A stretch of DNA of 64,000 nucleotides from Aspidapion aeneum. Taxonomy: Eukaryota; Arthropoda; Insecta; Coleoptera; Brentidae. Positions 23,079-33,115 of this stretch are shown here, in pieces (within the stretch, counting starts at the first letter, position 1; each line of letters begins with the position of its first letter). The DNA is taken from positions 74,046,771-74,110,770 of the forward strand of contig OY755039.1 in NCBI GenBank assembly GCA_963576565.1, given 5' to 3'. The position numbers were made by a program, and so were the translations under genes. The notes below the pieces were generated by a model. That model was not told the DNA's origin. It worked only from the letters and a program-made list of their open reading frames with translations, and did not search any database.

Positions 23079-23127
23079 ATATCTACCCCCCCTAAATAAA
23101 GTTCCTAGATCCACCCCTGCCATAACT

Positions 23128-23277
23128 GAGGGGTGAACAGCTGAACAAAATTTGTACACCATCCTACAGGACTCAAATAAATTCTTGGCCCTGTAGTGTA
23201 TTTTAGTGTCCTATGGAGTCCTATTCAGTCCTGTTAAAAAAATTTGTATACCTACTGTGGACAGATGATCACCCCTC
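23128..23277. mobile_element. MITE-like element, family GAGGGGTGATCAGCTG, copy 1
   Basis: Ends GAGGGGTGAACAG and (reverse) GAGGGGTGATCAT form an imperfect terminal inverted repeat. The interior shares TTTGTATACCTACTGT with 33036-33110. About 150 bp, no ORF. Confidence 0.5.
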
Positions 23278-23289
23278 CCTAACACACAC

Positions 23290-23612
23290 AGCCTTTTTCC
23301 TCGAGGTTACTAGTCACTCCTATAATAAGTAACTCGAAATGACATCACAGTTACTTGGAGTGACCAGTTGTATGACATCACCGGTCAGTGACATGATTTT
23401 TCTCTAAATTCATTGTAAAATACACTTCAATTTTAAAGATTTTGGAATTACCAAGTTTGAAATATAAACAAACGCACTTCACCTTAAAATTTTGAAGCAA
23501 CCACTTCTGCTAAGCTGGTGTGGTTACTTGTGATGTCATGTTTAGTGTTACTCAGCGAGGAAAAATCTAAAATGAGTAACCAGGTTACCTGGTTACTTGG
23601 AGGAAAAAGGCT
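23290..23612. mobile_element. MITE-like element, 323 bp
   Basis: Terminal inverted repeat AGCCTTTTTCCTC (23290) and GAGGAAAAAGGCT (ending 23612), continuing imperfectly as GGTTACT. The interior repeats GTTACTTG and GTGATGTCAT motifs in both orientations. No ORF. Confidence 0.6.
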
Positions 23613-24239
23613 TACAATGCACCAATACTAAGTTGACACATTTTATCTCAAACCAATGTATGTGTTCAGTGTCAATCTGTATATATTTGCCTGGCCCCAA
23701 AGGATAAAAGAATTAAAAAGCCTTAAAAACATCTGTTTTTTTATTAAGAAGCATTAAAGCAGAACTTATGACTATCAATGGCAAAGAAATCAGCCTTAAA
23801 AATGAGAAACAAAATGATTGAAGGGAATACCTGAACATCTTCTTGAAAAACATGAATAAACTTTTAGAATAACAAGTATATAAATCGACCCTAACTTCAA
23901 TAACATAAATTATCTTTCTTACCTTGTCTAGTCACAAAACAAGAATAGTTTTGTCTAATAACACACGCTTTAACACAAAACAGATCTCCTTTGTAGTGAA
24001 AAAGTTATTTCGTAGCAAAATTTTTGCATCCGAAAATTCCAGAAAAACATACCAAGAATTTGAGGTTAGGTCTGACTCGACTGCGTTTACAATATACTTG
24101 TAACTTGCTTTTAAAAATGACTTGCAATTTGTAATATGGGTAGAATACTTGTATTATTTATTTATTTTTTTGGTTGCAAGTTCTATTAACATTGATTGAT
24201 GAATGTTACAGATGTTCATACCTATGCAACAAGTAATAA
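23613..24239. other. Gap with no recognised feature
   Basis: AT-rich sequence between a MITE and a LINE 3' end. No supported ORF or repeat was seen. Confidence 0.4.
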
Positions 24240-24570
24240 CAGCAATTTTTATTTAAATAGTATAAATACTGAATTAGGATATAAGTCATTGTTTTATAAA
24301 GGAACCAGATTATATAACAAAATTACCATTAGACATTAAAAATTGCAAATCAAATAATATGTTTAAGAGAAAACTTAAGAAGTACTTGTTGCCTAGTCAG
24401 CCTGATTGTTTAAGTAAACCATTGGTACCATATTATATTATATTTTGTTATTTTAGTCTCCATATTATTTTCTTGGTGTGTTTTAGTATAGTAACCTTTT
24501 CTCATAAAGAAATATGGTGGCAATGTTTTTTTAGGATAGGATTAAAAACATTTTTTATACGACTGTCTTG
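24240..24570 (+). pseudogene. LINE 3' end (ORF2 C-terminus), left arm of a palindrome
   Basis: Plus-strand reading gives LFYKGTRLYN and, after a frame slip, the tail MFKRKLKKYLLPSQPDCL, the usual C-terminal end of non-LTR reverse transcriptase ORFs. The same sequence lies inverted at 25490-25795. The rest of the LINE is absent, so this is a 3' remnant. Confidence 0.65.
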
Positions 24571-24975
24571 TAAAAGGGGGTTTTGCGCACGGAGAACACG
24601 ATCTGAAAATGGCATTTTGCGCACGCTGTGTGCATACGGGTCTCCCGTCATTGTGATTTTTGTTGTTGTCACCCATCAATATAAGTTGGCTTAGTTCCGT
24701 AGCAACCGTGACTGCTCGTATGTTTTATTGATTAGATACGTCAAAAAATTGTTGAATTTTTAAAGTTTTGTTGTAAAAATGTCGGAAATAAAAACAAGTT
24801 AAATTAAAATTTGATTTTTCTTTCTTTATTAGCAGTCGTATAAAAAATATTGTAAAAAACTCGTTTGAAAACCTCTTTGCACACTCCCTCGACTTGTAGA
24901 CCTCGCCTTCGGCTCGGTCTACCAAACTGTCTCGATCGTGTGCAAAGAGTCGTTTTCAAACCTTGTTGTTTAAAT
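24571..24975. other. Insertion in the left arm of the palindrome
   Basis: These 400 bases have no counterpart in the right arm. They contain an inverted pair, GTTTGAAAACCTCTTTGCAC and GTGCAAAGAGTCGTTTTCAA (24862-24961), enclosing CTCGCCTTCGGCTCGG. Origin unknown. Confidence 0.4.
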
Positions 24976-25495
24976 AACTATTACAGTACAGTGTAAGTAC
25001 TTAATAAAGCTGTGTGTTACTAGATTATTCTTTTAGTAGGTAGTATAGTTAGTTCTGTTGGGAATGATAAAGGAATGCTTATAATGGTGTTTCGGTATTA
25101 TTAGAGAAAAATAGCCAGGCTATAATTGTGCCAGGCACTATTTTGACACATTCACATTGAAAACTGACAGTTAATCCTTCAAAATTCACACCAAAGTCGA
25201 ATTTAAAACTATCGTCGTTTATTTTCAATTAATAAAAGAAGGCACTATTTATTCCGGTTCATATAGTAAACAAAGGCCATGTGTTGAAAGATCACAGCTG
25301 ATATTACAATGTGAAGGTGTCAAAATTTTGCCTGGCACAATTATAGCATGGCTATATTCAAATAATTCTCTAATAATACCGATACAAGCATTCCTGTATC
25401 ATTCCCAACAGAACTAACTATACCTACCTACTAAAATAATAATCTAGTAACACACAGCTTTATCAAGTACTTACACTGTCCTGTAGAATGTTTTA
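24976..25495. repeat. Long palindrome arms around a MITE
   Basis: CAGTGTAAGTACTTAATAAA and the following 120 bases on the left occur in reverse complement at 25373-25495. The palindrome continues outward into the LINE 3' ends. Its centre is the MITE at 25104-25370. Confidence 0.75.
25104..25370. mobile_element. TA-flanked MITE, family GAGAATTATTGAA...GCCAGGC, copy 1
   Basis: Terminal inverted repeats of about 50 bp containing AGCCAGGCTATAATTGTGCC, bounded on both sides by TA (25102-25103 and 25371-25372). It is about 90% alike to 31109-31382. The TA dinucleotide duplication points to Tc1/mariner-type mobilisation. No transposase. Confidence 0.75.
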
Positions 25496-25795
25496 CATCC
25501 TATCCTAAAAAAAAAACATTGATACCATATTTCTTTATGAGAAAAGGTTACTATACTAAAACACACCAAAAAAAATATATGGAGACTAAAATAACAAAAT
25601 AATATAATATAATATGGTACCAAGGGTTTACATAAACAATCAGGCTGACTAGGCAACAAGTACTTCTTAAGTTTTCTCTTAAACATATTATTTGATTTGC
25701 AATTTTTGATGTCTAATGGTAATTTGTTATACAATCTGATTCCTTTATAAAACAATGACTTATATCCTAATTCAGTATTTATACTATTTTCAATA
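25490..25795 (-). pseudogene. LINE 3' end (ORF2 C-terminus), right arm of the palindrome
   Basis: Minus-strand frame FYKGIRLYNKLPLDIKNC followed by FKRKLKKYLLPSQPDCL. It is the inverted partner of 24240-24570 and has a cleaner reading frame. The C-terminal tail of ORF2 is all that remains. Confidence 0.7.
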
Positions 25796-26195
25796 ATTAT
25801 CCATTATGTAATAATAAGAAGTAAATAGTTATTAGTTTTATAAGTTTGGATTTGTTATGTTATAGAAATACTGGTGTATGTATTAACGTTTAAATGTATT
25901 TTTTATATTTATGTTTGTAATTTGAAATAGCATGATTTGCTAATAAAGATTTATTCAATTCAACATAGTGAACCATTTCTAACAAAAAATGGCATTAAGA
26001 AAATACTAGGTGTTATGTTATAGACAATTTTCTCAAAGTTTTACGTAATTTATAAACGGCCCCAATCGAACAGAATAAAATCATTTTTAAATACAAATAG
26101 AAACATAGTCCGCGATTGCAGCGCTGTGCGCTACTGGAACTTGTTGGCTGCGCAGACCTATCTTTTCGGCAGTCTCTTTTTATTTTGTCTCTGCC
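25796..26195. other. LINE-like 3' tail and unassigned sequence
   Basis: AATAAAGATTTATTCAATTC at about 25945 looks like a LINE 3' tail with polyadenylation signal on the plus strand. Nothing else was recognised. Confidence 0.35.
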
Positions 26196-26262
26196 GACTA
26201 CTCTTCACTTTTTCCCTTGTTCCTTGTCCTTCACATTACCGTACACTGTTGTCACGTTTATA
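26196..26262 (-). repeat. Fragment related to the Gypsy LTR at 5.8 kb
   Basis: CTTCACTTTTTCCCTTGTTC to CACGTTTAT matches 5960-6022 nearly base for base. No other part of the element is present, so this is a remnant. Confidence 0.6.
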
Positions 26263-26817
26263 ATGTTTTAATACATTTAGGGAAATGTCACAGTAAGATA
26301 TGCACCATTAAACATCCTGATTGCTTGTACATTTTATATAAAACAATCTCATCCAAGATCTCATCAACGTTTTTAAGTTCAACCAATTTGCTTAGAAACA
26401 AAGGAATTTATTAAAAAAACTATTTGATACTTATAAATTTCTGTTTATACCGCGTTGTGTTATAAAAAGTGTAGGTAAAATTCCAGTTGCATTCATATAC
26501 AGGAATCCTCTCTTAAAATCAGTTTTTAATATATGTTTTTTGATATTTTTGTAAAAACTAAGTATTTTAGAAATACATGTATACAAAACATTATTAAGAG
26601 GAACTTTTTTTTTTTTTTTTTATTTGTCAAACACACTGTGTTTTTTTTTATTACAATCTAGTCAGTAAGACTAATTAGCAATTTTGTTTTAACTTAATTT
26701 ACTAGAAAAGTCAGATTTAAACTTAGGGTTCACTCAACAGTTCTCCCCGCTTTGTTTAGTCTGTAACTCACAATTGTGTTGTGTTTATAGCATTATTTTG
26801 TTTTATGTGTAATTCAC

Positions 26818-29478
26818 TTAGTTTACTAGCTCAAACGGCTTCACTCTTTTTAGTCGTCGAACTAGCATAGTATTGTCTAGAAGCTGAATTGCTTCCACAT
26901 TCACATGCCGATGGAGTCTATCTTCATGGCTTTTTGCGTACTTTTTTATAGTCTCTGCTACAGTTTCGATTTTTAGATCTCGATGAAGGTCACTATTTTG
27001 AACGTACCAAGGTGCATTCACAATGTTTCTTAATACTTTATTTTGAAATCTCTGTACAACTAGAATGTTACTCTCTTTAGCACAACCCCATAGTTGAATA
27101 CCATATGTCCATACTGGTTTCAGTATTTGTCTATAAAGCAGTAACTTATTATGAATTGTTAAATTGGACTTCCTTCCCATTAGCCAGTTCATTTTTCTAT
27201 ACCTTATCTCAAGTTCTTCTTTTTTTTTCTTAACATGTGCTTTCCAGCGCAATTTGGCATCAAGTGTCATACCTAGATATTTTGCCTGATTCGAATATGG
27301 TACTGGAATGTTGTTAATTGTTATTTGTATGTGATTTATATTTTTGTTTGTAAAATCAACATGAATTGATTTGGTTTCATTTAATTTTATTCGCCACTTT
27401 GTGGTCCAACTGTGAATTTGGGTGACTGCATCCTGAAGTTTCTCTATGCATTTTTCAATAGATTTTTCTACCGTCAATAAACCAGTATCATCGGCAAATG
27501 TTGCTAAGTGACAATTTTCTGGCTTTGGGATATCACAAGTGAATAATAAGTATAGATAAGGGCCTAGTACGCTACCCTGGGGCACGCCTGCTTGAATTTC
27601 TCTTAAATTTGAGTATGAGTCTTCCTGTTTTACTCTAAAATGTCTATCAGATATGTATGATTCCAAAATATCCGAATACTGTTTTGGCAGAAACCTTTTT
27701 AGTTTAAAATTAAGGCCTTCATGCCACACTTTGTCAAATGCTTGTGCTACATCTAGAAAAACTGCAGAACATACTTTTCCCTCTTCTAGTGCTTTTTCTA
27801 TTATATTAGTAATTCTGTGTACTTGATCTATCGTGGAATGCTTGTCTCGAAAACCAAATTGATGAGATGGAATAATTTCTTGTCTTTCTATGATGGGTTT
27901 TATTCTTTTAAGCAATAATTTTTCATAGAGCTTGGATATAATTGGCAGCAAAGATATTGGCCTGTACGATGACACGTCATGGAGTGGTTTTCCCGGTTTT
28001 GGAATCATGATAACTTCTGCAACTTTCCACAGTTTAGGTACATACCTAAGCCTAAAAGACGCATTAATTAGGTTGCATAGTTTTACGATAGCTTTTCTGG
28101 GGAGTTGTTTTATGACTACCCCGTTAATAAGATCATACCCTGGGGCCTTTTTCGAATTAATATTTTTGATTTCTGTTAATATTTCTTTTGGTGATGTAAG
28201 CTTAATATGGTCCTCGATTTGATGGGGTTCATTTAAATGAAAGTGTTCATCTGGTGCTTCGTGGGGCTGAAATGTTTTTTCTAAATGACTTGCAAAAATA
28301 TCTGCTCTTTCTTCGTTACTCCTTGCCCACTGGTTGTTAGATTTTCGTATGGGTGGAATTTGGATAATTGGTCTTTTAAAATCTTTGGTTGCTTTCCAAA
28401 GGGAATAGTCGGTATTTTTATCATCTGTAAGTTCATTAAGAAAATGGTTAATAGATTCATTTTTTATTACTAGAATTTCTCGCCTAATGCGCTGCGTCAT
28501 GTTGTTGAGATTTGTTTTGTCCCGAGGATCACGGCTTTGTTGCCACTTTCTTCTTAGTTTCCTTTTTTCCAATATAAGGTCTCTAATTTCCTTTGGATAG
28601 TTTTTTCCCTTAAAAATTCTCTTTGGTTTTGGACTGTTTTCCCAAGCTGCTTGTTGAATATTTGTAACAAAATAATCAACTTCTTTATCGATTTGTTCTG
28701 GCGTTTGCAATGGTACTGATAGGTTTATTTTTTCTGACAGACTTTGTTTAAAACTAATTCAGTCAGTCAGTTTATTAACTAGTGAGATATTTGCTTTTTT
28801 CGTTATTATGTTTTTACTAAGGGTTAGAATAATAGGTGAATGATCTGAGTGTAAATCAAAACTTTCTTCTATATCTACAAAACTTAAAGATATATTTTTT
28901 ACTATAAAAAAATCAATTAGATCTGGAATTTTTCCTGGATCTGTTGGATAGTATGTGGGCTTACCAGTTGATATCGGCTCACATTGATATTCACTAATAG
29001 CTTGCAAAAGTTATTTTCCTTTAGAATTCGTCAGTCTAGATCCCCAGTAGGTATTTTTTGCATTAAAGTCACCTCCAATTATAAAACGGTTTCCTAATTT
29101 TCTGAGAAAATTAAGATATTGATTTTTCTTTAGTAAGTGCCTTGGTGGTATATAGACAGCACTTATGACTAATGTATATGTTTTGGTTTTTACACTTACT
29201 AATGTAGCTTGAATCTCTATGGTTTTATATCCCATCTCCTCATAGTGTGATATATTTTCTTTAATTATTACAGCACTTCCCCCATGTGCAGTATTGCTAG
29301 GGTGAGTTGTATGATACACTTTATAACCTTTAAATTTAATGTGAGACTGGTTAGTGAAATGCGTTTCTGACACAAGACAGACGTCAATTTTTTCTATGTC
29401 TAGAATAACTTGCAAGTCTTGCTGATGTTGCAAGAGACCATTGGCATTCCAAGCTAGGATTCTAAGATTACTGACCAT
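26818..29478 (-). pseudogene. LINE ORF2: endonuclease and reverse transcriptase, two in-frame nonsense codons
   Basis: One frame of 886 codons. The AP-endonuclease domain opens RILAWNANGLLQHQQDL and ends near the catalytic-type SDHSP motif. The reverse transcriptase has SSYRPISLLP, GVPQGSVLGP and the catalytic FADDTG (27482-27499), followed by the usual thumb region and C-terminal tail. It nicks the target and copies its RNA there. The frame is broken only by TAA at codon 156 (29011-29013, likely once CAA) and TGA at codon 240 (28759-28761, likely once TGG). The ATG overlaps the end of ORF1 by 11 bases (ATGGTCAGTAA). Confidence 0.9.
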
Positions 29479-30865
29479 TTTGAGGCATATTGGTAGCTCC
29501 GTTATTGCTACTTTCTAGTTTAGTTAATCGCTCATCAAGTTTGTTCAATTTCTCCAAAATTAATTGTAGTGTTTGTTCCATAGTATTTTGACTACTGATA
29601 TTAATATCAGGTATAGTAGCTGTTGCTGCTACTTGGCTGTATGTCCTTGTCACAGAGTTTTGTGTGACTGTGTTTCTTGTCTGTTGGTTTTGTCTATTTG
29701 TACTCACGTTTGGTATGAGATTCGGTTTCTTAGGTTTATTTTTCAATTTTTGTATTTCCTTAGCAACAAGGCATCCTCTGTAGTTAGCAGGATGCTTGCC
29801 TCCACAGTGGATGCATTTTGGCTCAGATTCTTTTGGTTTGGGGCATTCTACAGTAAGATGTTTCCCCGTGCATTTTACGCAACGTGGTTCTTTAGCGCAA
29901 TATTTTTGCGTGTGTCCATAAGATTGGCATCTTTTGCATTGAGGGACTAACTTTGAGGTTTTTAGTGCTTTTATTTCCACTTCAATCCCAAGGATACTGG
30001 AAATTTCAAAAATTTTGTTGATATCTTCATCGTGGCTAAATGTGAGCATAAACATGTTAAGAGGTTGTCTTGTTCTCCATTTAAGTTTGTTGCTGGCCTC
30101 CAGTGCCTTAAAACCTTTTTTTTGTAGATCAGCTACAATTTTTTGTGGGTCACATGAGAAGTGTAGCCTATTCGCTATTACTCTAATTGGCCTTATTTGT
30201 TTGTTTTCGTATGAGTGCCATTGATGCTTTATTTCATTAAGCATTTTAGTAACCAGCCGATAGCTGTCTGCGTCTTGTACATTTATTTTAATATTTTCGT
30301 TATTTAAAACTTTTATTTTAACTCCTTGTATGATATTTAACTTTTCATAAATATCATTAAAATTATTTACGCCATTTACCATAATCGGTGGAGGTAATGG
30401 AGCTTTTTTAACCTTAGTTGGGGGTTCTTCATTTTGTGTTTTATTGGAGGGCTCTCCAGTGCCCGAGCTTTGTTGTGGTGGTGAGAGTGAAGTATCCATT
30501 CGACGTTTTTTCCAACCTTTTCCTTTTTGTCTGATCCACTCAGTTTCTCTTGCCAGATCGTCCTCATCAGTAATGTAGTCCATGTCAGACTCTTCTTTTT
30601 TAGTGACTTTTGTCTCTAAATCTGCAAATTTTCTTTGCATACTTTCCAGTTGACTTCGGAGATAATCCACTTGTACACTAAGTGAATTTTTTTCGTTTTG
30701 GGATTTTTTCCATTCGCTATATAAAACTTCTTCATTTTGTGTTCTAGCATGGCTATCCTGAAATAACTCGGCATTATCCATTTTTTCTTGATTTTGTTTG
30801 GGCTTTTCGCTAATTTTTAAAACAAGTTTCACAGGTGATGGTACACTTTTTTTGCTTTTAAACAT
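29468..30865 (-). CDS. LINE ORF1: gag-like RNA-binding protein with three zinc knuckles
   Basis: An intact 465-codon frame. A coiled-coil-like stretch lies near residues 55-95 (VQVDYLRSQLESMQRKF). A PRE_C2HC-like region follows at about 200-300, and then three CCHC knuckles: CKRCQSYGHTQKYC, CVKCTGKHLTVEC and CIHCGGKHPANYRGC. A second helical stretch (LEKLNKLDERLTKLE) ends the protein. Jockey-clade ORF1 proteins bind the element RNA and form the ribonucleoprotein particle. The start ATG lies 162 bases from the element 5' end. Uninterrupted frame in an element with a broken ORF2 is notable. Confidence 0.9.
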   Translation of the reverse strand: MFKSKKSVPSPVKLVLKISEKPKQNQEKMDNAELFQDSHARTQNEEVLYSEWKKSQNEKNSLSVQVDYLRSQLESMQRKFADLETKVTKKEESDMDYITDEDDLARETEWIRQKGKGWKKRRMDTSLSPPQQSSGTGEPSNKTQNEEPPTKVKKAPLPPPIMVNGVNNFNDIYEKLNIIQGVKIKVLNNENIKINVQDADSYRLVTKMLNEIKHQWHSYENKQIRPIRVIANRLHFSCDPQKIVADLQKKGFKALEASNKLKWRTRQPLNMFMLTFSHDEDINKIFEISSILGIEVEIKALKTSKLVPQCKRCQSYGHTQKYCAKEPRCVKCTGKHLTVECPKPKESEPKCIHCGGKHPANYRGCLVAKEIQKLKNKPKKPNLIPNVSTNRQNQQTRNTVTQNSVTRTYSQVAATATIPDINISSQNTMEQTLQLILEKLNKLDERLTKLESSNNGATNMPQNGQ

Positions 30866-31108
30866 GATATATTATTTATAATACACATTGTATATAGATT
30901 CTCAACACAGGTATCTCGCGCGCGAGGTTTTTTGTAAACAAAACAAACTCCGACTTTGACCTCGTTAGCACTATCATGCAGGTACGATGCAATATAACCG
31001 TACTGAACTGCGATCGAACGAATACTGAAGAGGAACTTGAAAGGGTTATAAATATTAACAACAAACCATACAGTGACGTCCTTATATGGAGGTTATTTAA
31101 AGACAATA

Positions 31109-31382
31109 GAGAATTATTGAAATACAGCCAGCCTATAATTGTGCCAGGCACTATTTTGACACATTCACATTGAAAACTGACAGTTGATCCTTTAAAATTG
31201 ATATACCAAAGTCGAATTTAAAACTTTCGTCGTTTATTTTCAGTTAATAAAAGAAAGTACTATTTATTCCGGTTCATATAGTAAACAAAGGCCGTGTATT
31301 GAAAGATCACAGCTGATATTAGAATGTGAAGGTGTCAAAATTGTGCCTGGCACTATTATAGCCTGGCTTTTCAATAATTCTC
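31109..31382. mobile_element. TA-flanked MITE, family GAGAATTATTGAA...GCCAGGC, copy 2
   Basis: Terminal inverted repeats GAGAATTATTGAAA / TTTCAATAATTCTC run on through the GCCAGGCAC motif, bounded by TA at 31107-31108 and 31383-31384. 274 bp, no ORF. It lies 70 bases from the LINE 5' end. Confidence 0.78.
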
Positions 31383-31539
31383 TATTTTCAAAAATCTAAT
31401 TTAATTTTATGACTAACAAACTTTAGGTACTCAATTATTATTATTATTGCATTGCATTTAATTATTATTATTGTCTATGACGAGTCATAAACCATATTTG
31501 CCCAGAATATGTCATATTTTTTAAAAAATTATTAAAAAA

Positions 31540-32200
31540 TTAGATTTTCGACAATTTCTGTAATTAACCTCCACATATGGACGCCATTGCGCCGTTAGTA
31601 GTAAATTCAAATCGACCAAGTGATACATTGTTAAAGTTTTAACTTCTTCATAAAGTGTTATATAAATATTTTACTGAAGACCTTAGTTTTTACACAAATT
31701 GCAAAAAAACAAACGATAATTGATAAATGATCTCAGGTTAGGGACGCCATTAAAATCTTAAATGTAGTAATGATCAAGTTATGTTACACATTGTCAAAAA
31801 GAAAATTTTATCATCTAAATAAGGAACATAAAATTTTTGTCCCAAAGAGCTTTGTTTTTAAGAAAATAACGTCAAAATTTAATAGATTTTCCACGATTTC
31901 TGTAAATCACACACATTTATGGATGCCAGTGGCCTGCTAGGGGTAAACATTTCCCTATTTAGTTATACATTGTTGGAAAGGAAATTTTATTTCCTTAATA
32001 AAGTCTATTTATAAATAGGCTTTATTGAGGAAATATAAATATGTTTTTCAAAAATAATTAGTTTTTACGAATATTGTAAAAAACTTATAAACGTTGTGAT
32101 TTTTGAAAATGTTTCCTGTTTACGGTGTGATACATTGTTTAAATAAAAATTTATTTGTATACCAAAAACTACTTTGTACGAAATGCTTCGTTTTTAAGAA
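31540..32200. repeat. Degenerate tandem repeat, four units of about 170 bp
   Basis: The phrase GATACATTGTT and variants occurs at about 31620, 31789, 31964 and 32128 (spacings 169, 175, 164). A GGACGCCATT-like phrase and a run GTTTTTAAGAAAA accompany it. This looks like a decayed satellite. Confidence 0.55.
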
Positions 32201-32859
32201 AAGTTTGTAATCAAATGTGCAAGAAATTCGAAGAAATCTGCTTATAGCAGATACAATACAATTCTTTATTGCCAAAAATGATTTCACTATTATAAAGTTT
32301 TAGATAATTCAATAATTTACATTCAACAAAAATTTGAAAATTAAGTAGGCATAAATTCACAAAAAATAAAAATACTTGCAGACAGTTAGCCACCCTTAGT
32401 GTGAACAAAATCTTTAACTGTATAAAAAGTTTTATAGCCTAAGGGTATCTATATTTGCAATGGTAGTGCACTCACCCACTTTTTTAATGTCCTCTTATTT
32501 TTCCTACATTTGCAGAATACTTAGAAACAGTGCATTGTTTGGTAACACCACATGGACAAGCACAACTTTTACTATGTTTTATCACACCCCATTGATTTAT
32601 TGATTGATTGATTGCGCTTGGGCTTGGTGTTATTTTTTTATCCCTTATTGGCCGCCATCTTAAATATTTCATATTCGCCAAGATAAATTTTGTTGGAAAA
32701 CTTCATATTGATTGTGCCTGGTCTTGGTTTTATTTTTTTAAATATTTATTATTCTATTTTCTTATCCTTTATGGTCCGCTATCTTGAATATAAGCTATAT
32801 ATAATATTTGCCAAGGAAAATTTTGTTGGAATACTTCAGATTCATGTTTAGCACCCCAA
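32201..32859. other. Gap with no recognised gene
   Basis: AT-rich; two related copies of a phrase around TTGATTG...TTGGCCGCCATCTT (about 32600 and 32780) suggest another degenerate repeat. No ORF support. Confidence 0.35.
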
Positions 32860-33020
32860 AAACTAAAAATAAATGGATCCATGTCGGATCTGATACCTAC
32901 CTTCCTAGCCCATTAGCACATTCCAAGTGAACTCCAAACTATATCAGACTTGAAGTTTTTTGTGAATATCTCAGAAACTATGAAGTTTTTGGTTATAACA
33001 CAAATTATTGAGAAAACTCG
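32860..33020 (-). repeat. Inverse copy of the dispersed repeat at about 2880-3060
   Basis: Shares CGGATCTGATACCT, CTTCCTAGC and TTTTTTGTGAATATCTCAGA-like sequence with the reverse complement of the 2.9-kb copy. Confidence 0.5.
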
Positions 33021-33035
33021 ATTTGTGATGGGTGC

Positions 33036-33110
33036 GAGGGGTGATCAGCTGTCCTGTATAGTCCTGTAGACAAAATTTATACACCTACTGTAGGCGGCTG
33101 ATCACCCCTC
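33036..33110. mobile_element. MITE-like element, family GAGGGGTGATCAGCTG, copy 2
   Basis: Perfect terminal inverted repeat GAGGGGTGATCAGC / GCTGATCACCCCTC in only 75 bp. The large foldback next door begins within three bases of its right end and uses its last bases as part of the 8-bp target. Confidence 0.55.
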
Positions 33111-33115
33111 GGATG

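Larger units (their letters stand above)
26607..31027 (-). mobile_element. Full-length Jockey-like LINE with 11-bp target-site duplication
   Basis: Both sides carry AAGAGGAACTT (26596-26606 and 31028-31038). The minus-strand element starts CAGTATTCGTTCGATCGC, has a 162-base 5' untranslated region, ORF1 (30865-29468), ORF2 (29478-26818) and a poly(A) tail (poly(T) at 26605-26621 on the plus strand). Total is about 4.42 kb, a normal length for Jockey-type elements. ORF1 is intact; ORF2 has two stop codons. Full length plus clear TSD indicates a fairly recent insertion. Confidence 0.9.

Noticed and set aside
30976..31173. Plus-strand ORF that reads like a protein (VLNCDRTNTEEELERVIN)
   Set aside because: It crosses the boundary of the LINE at 31027 and the MITE at 31109; the first part is antisense of the LINE 5' UTR, so the frame is a junction artefact.
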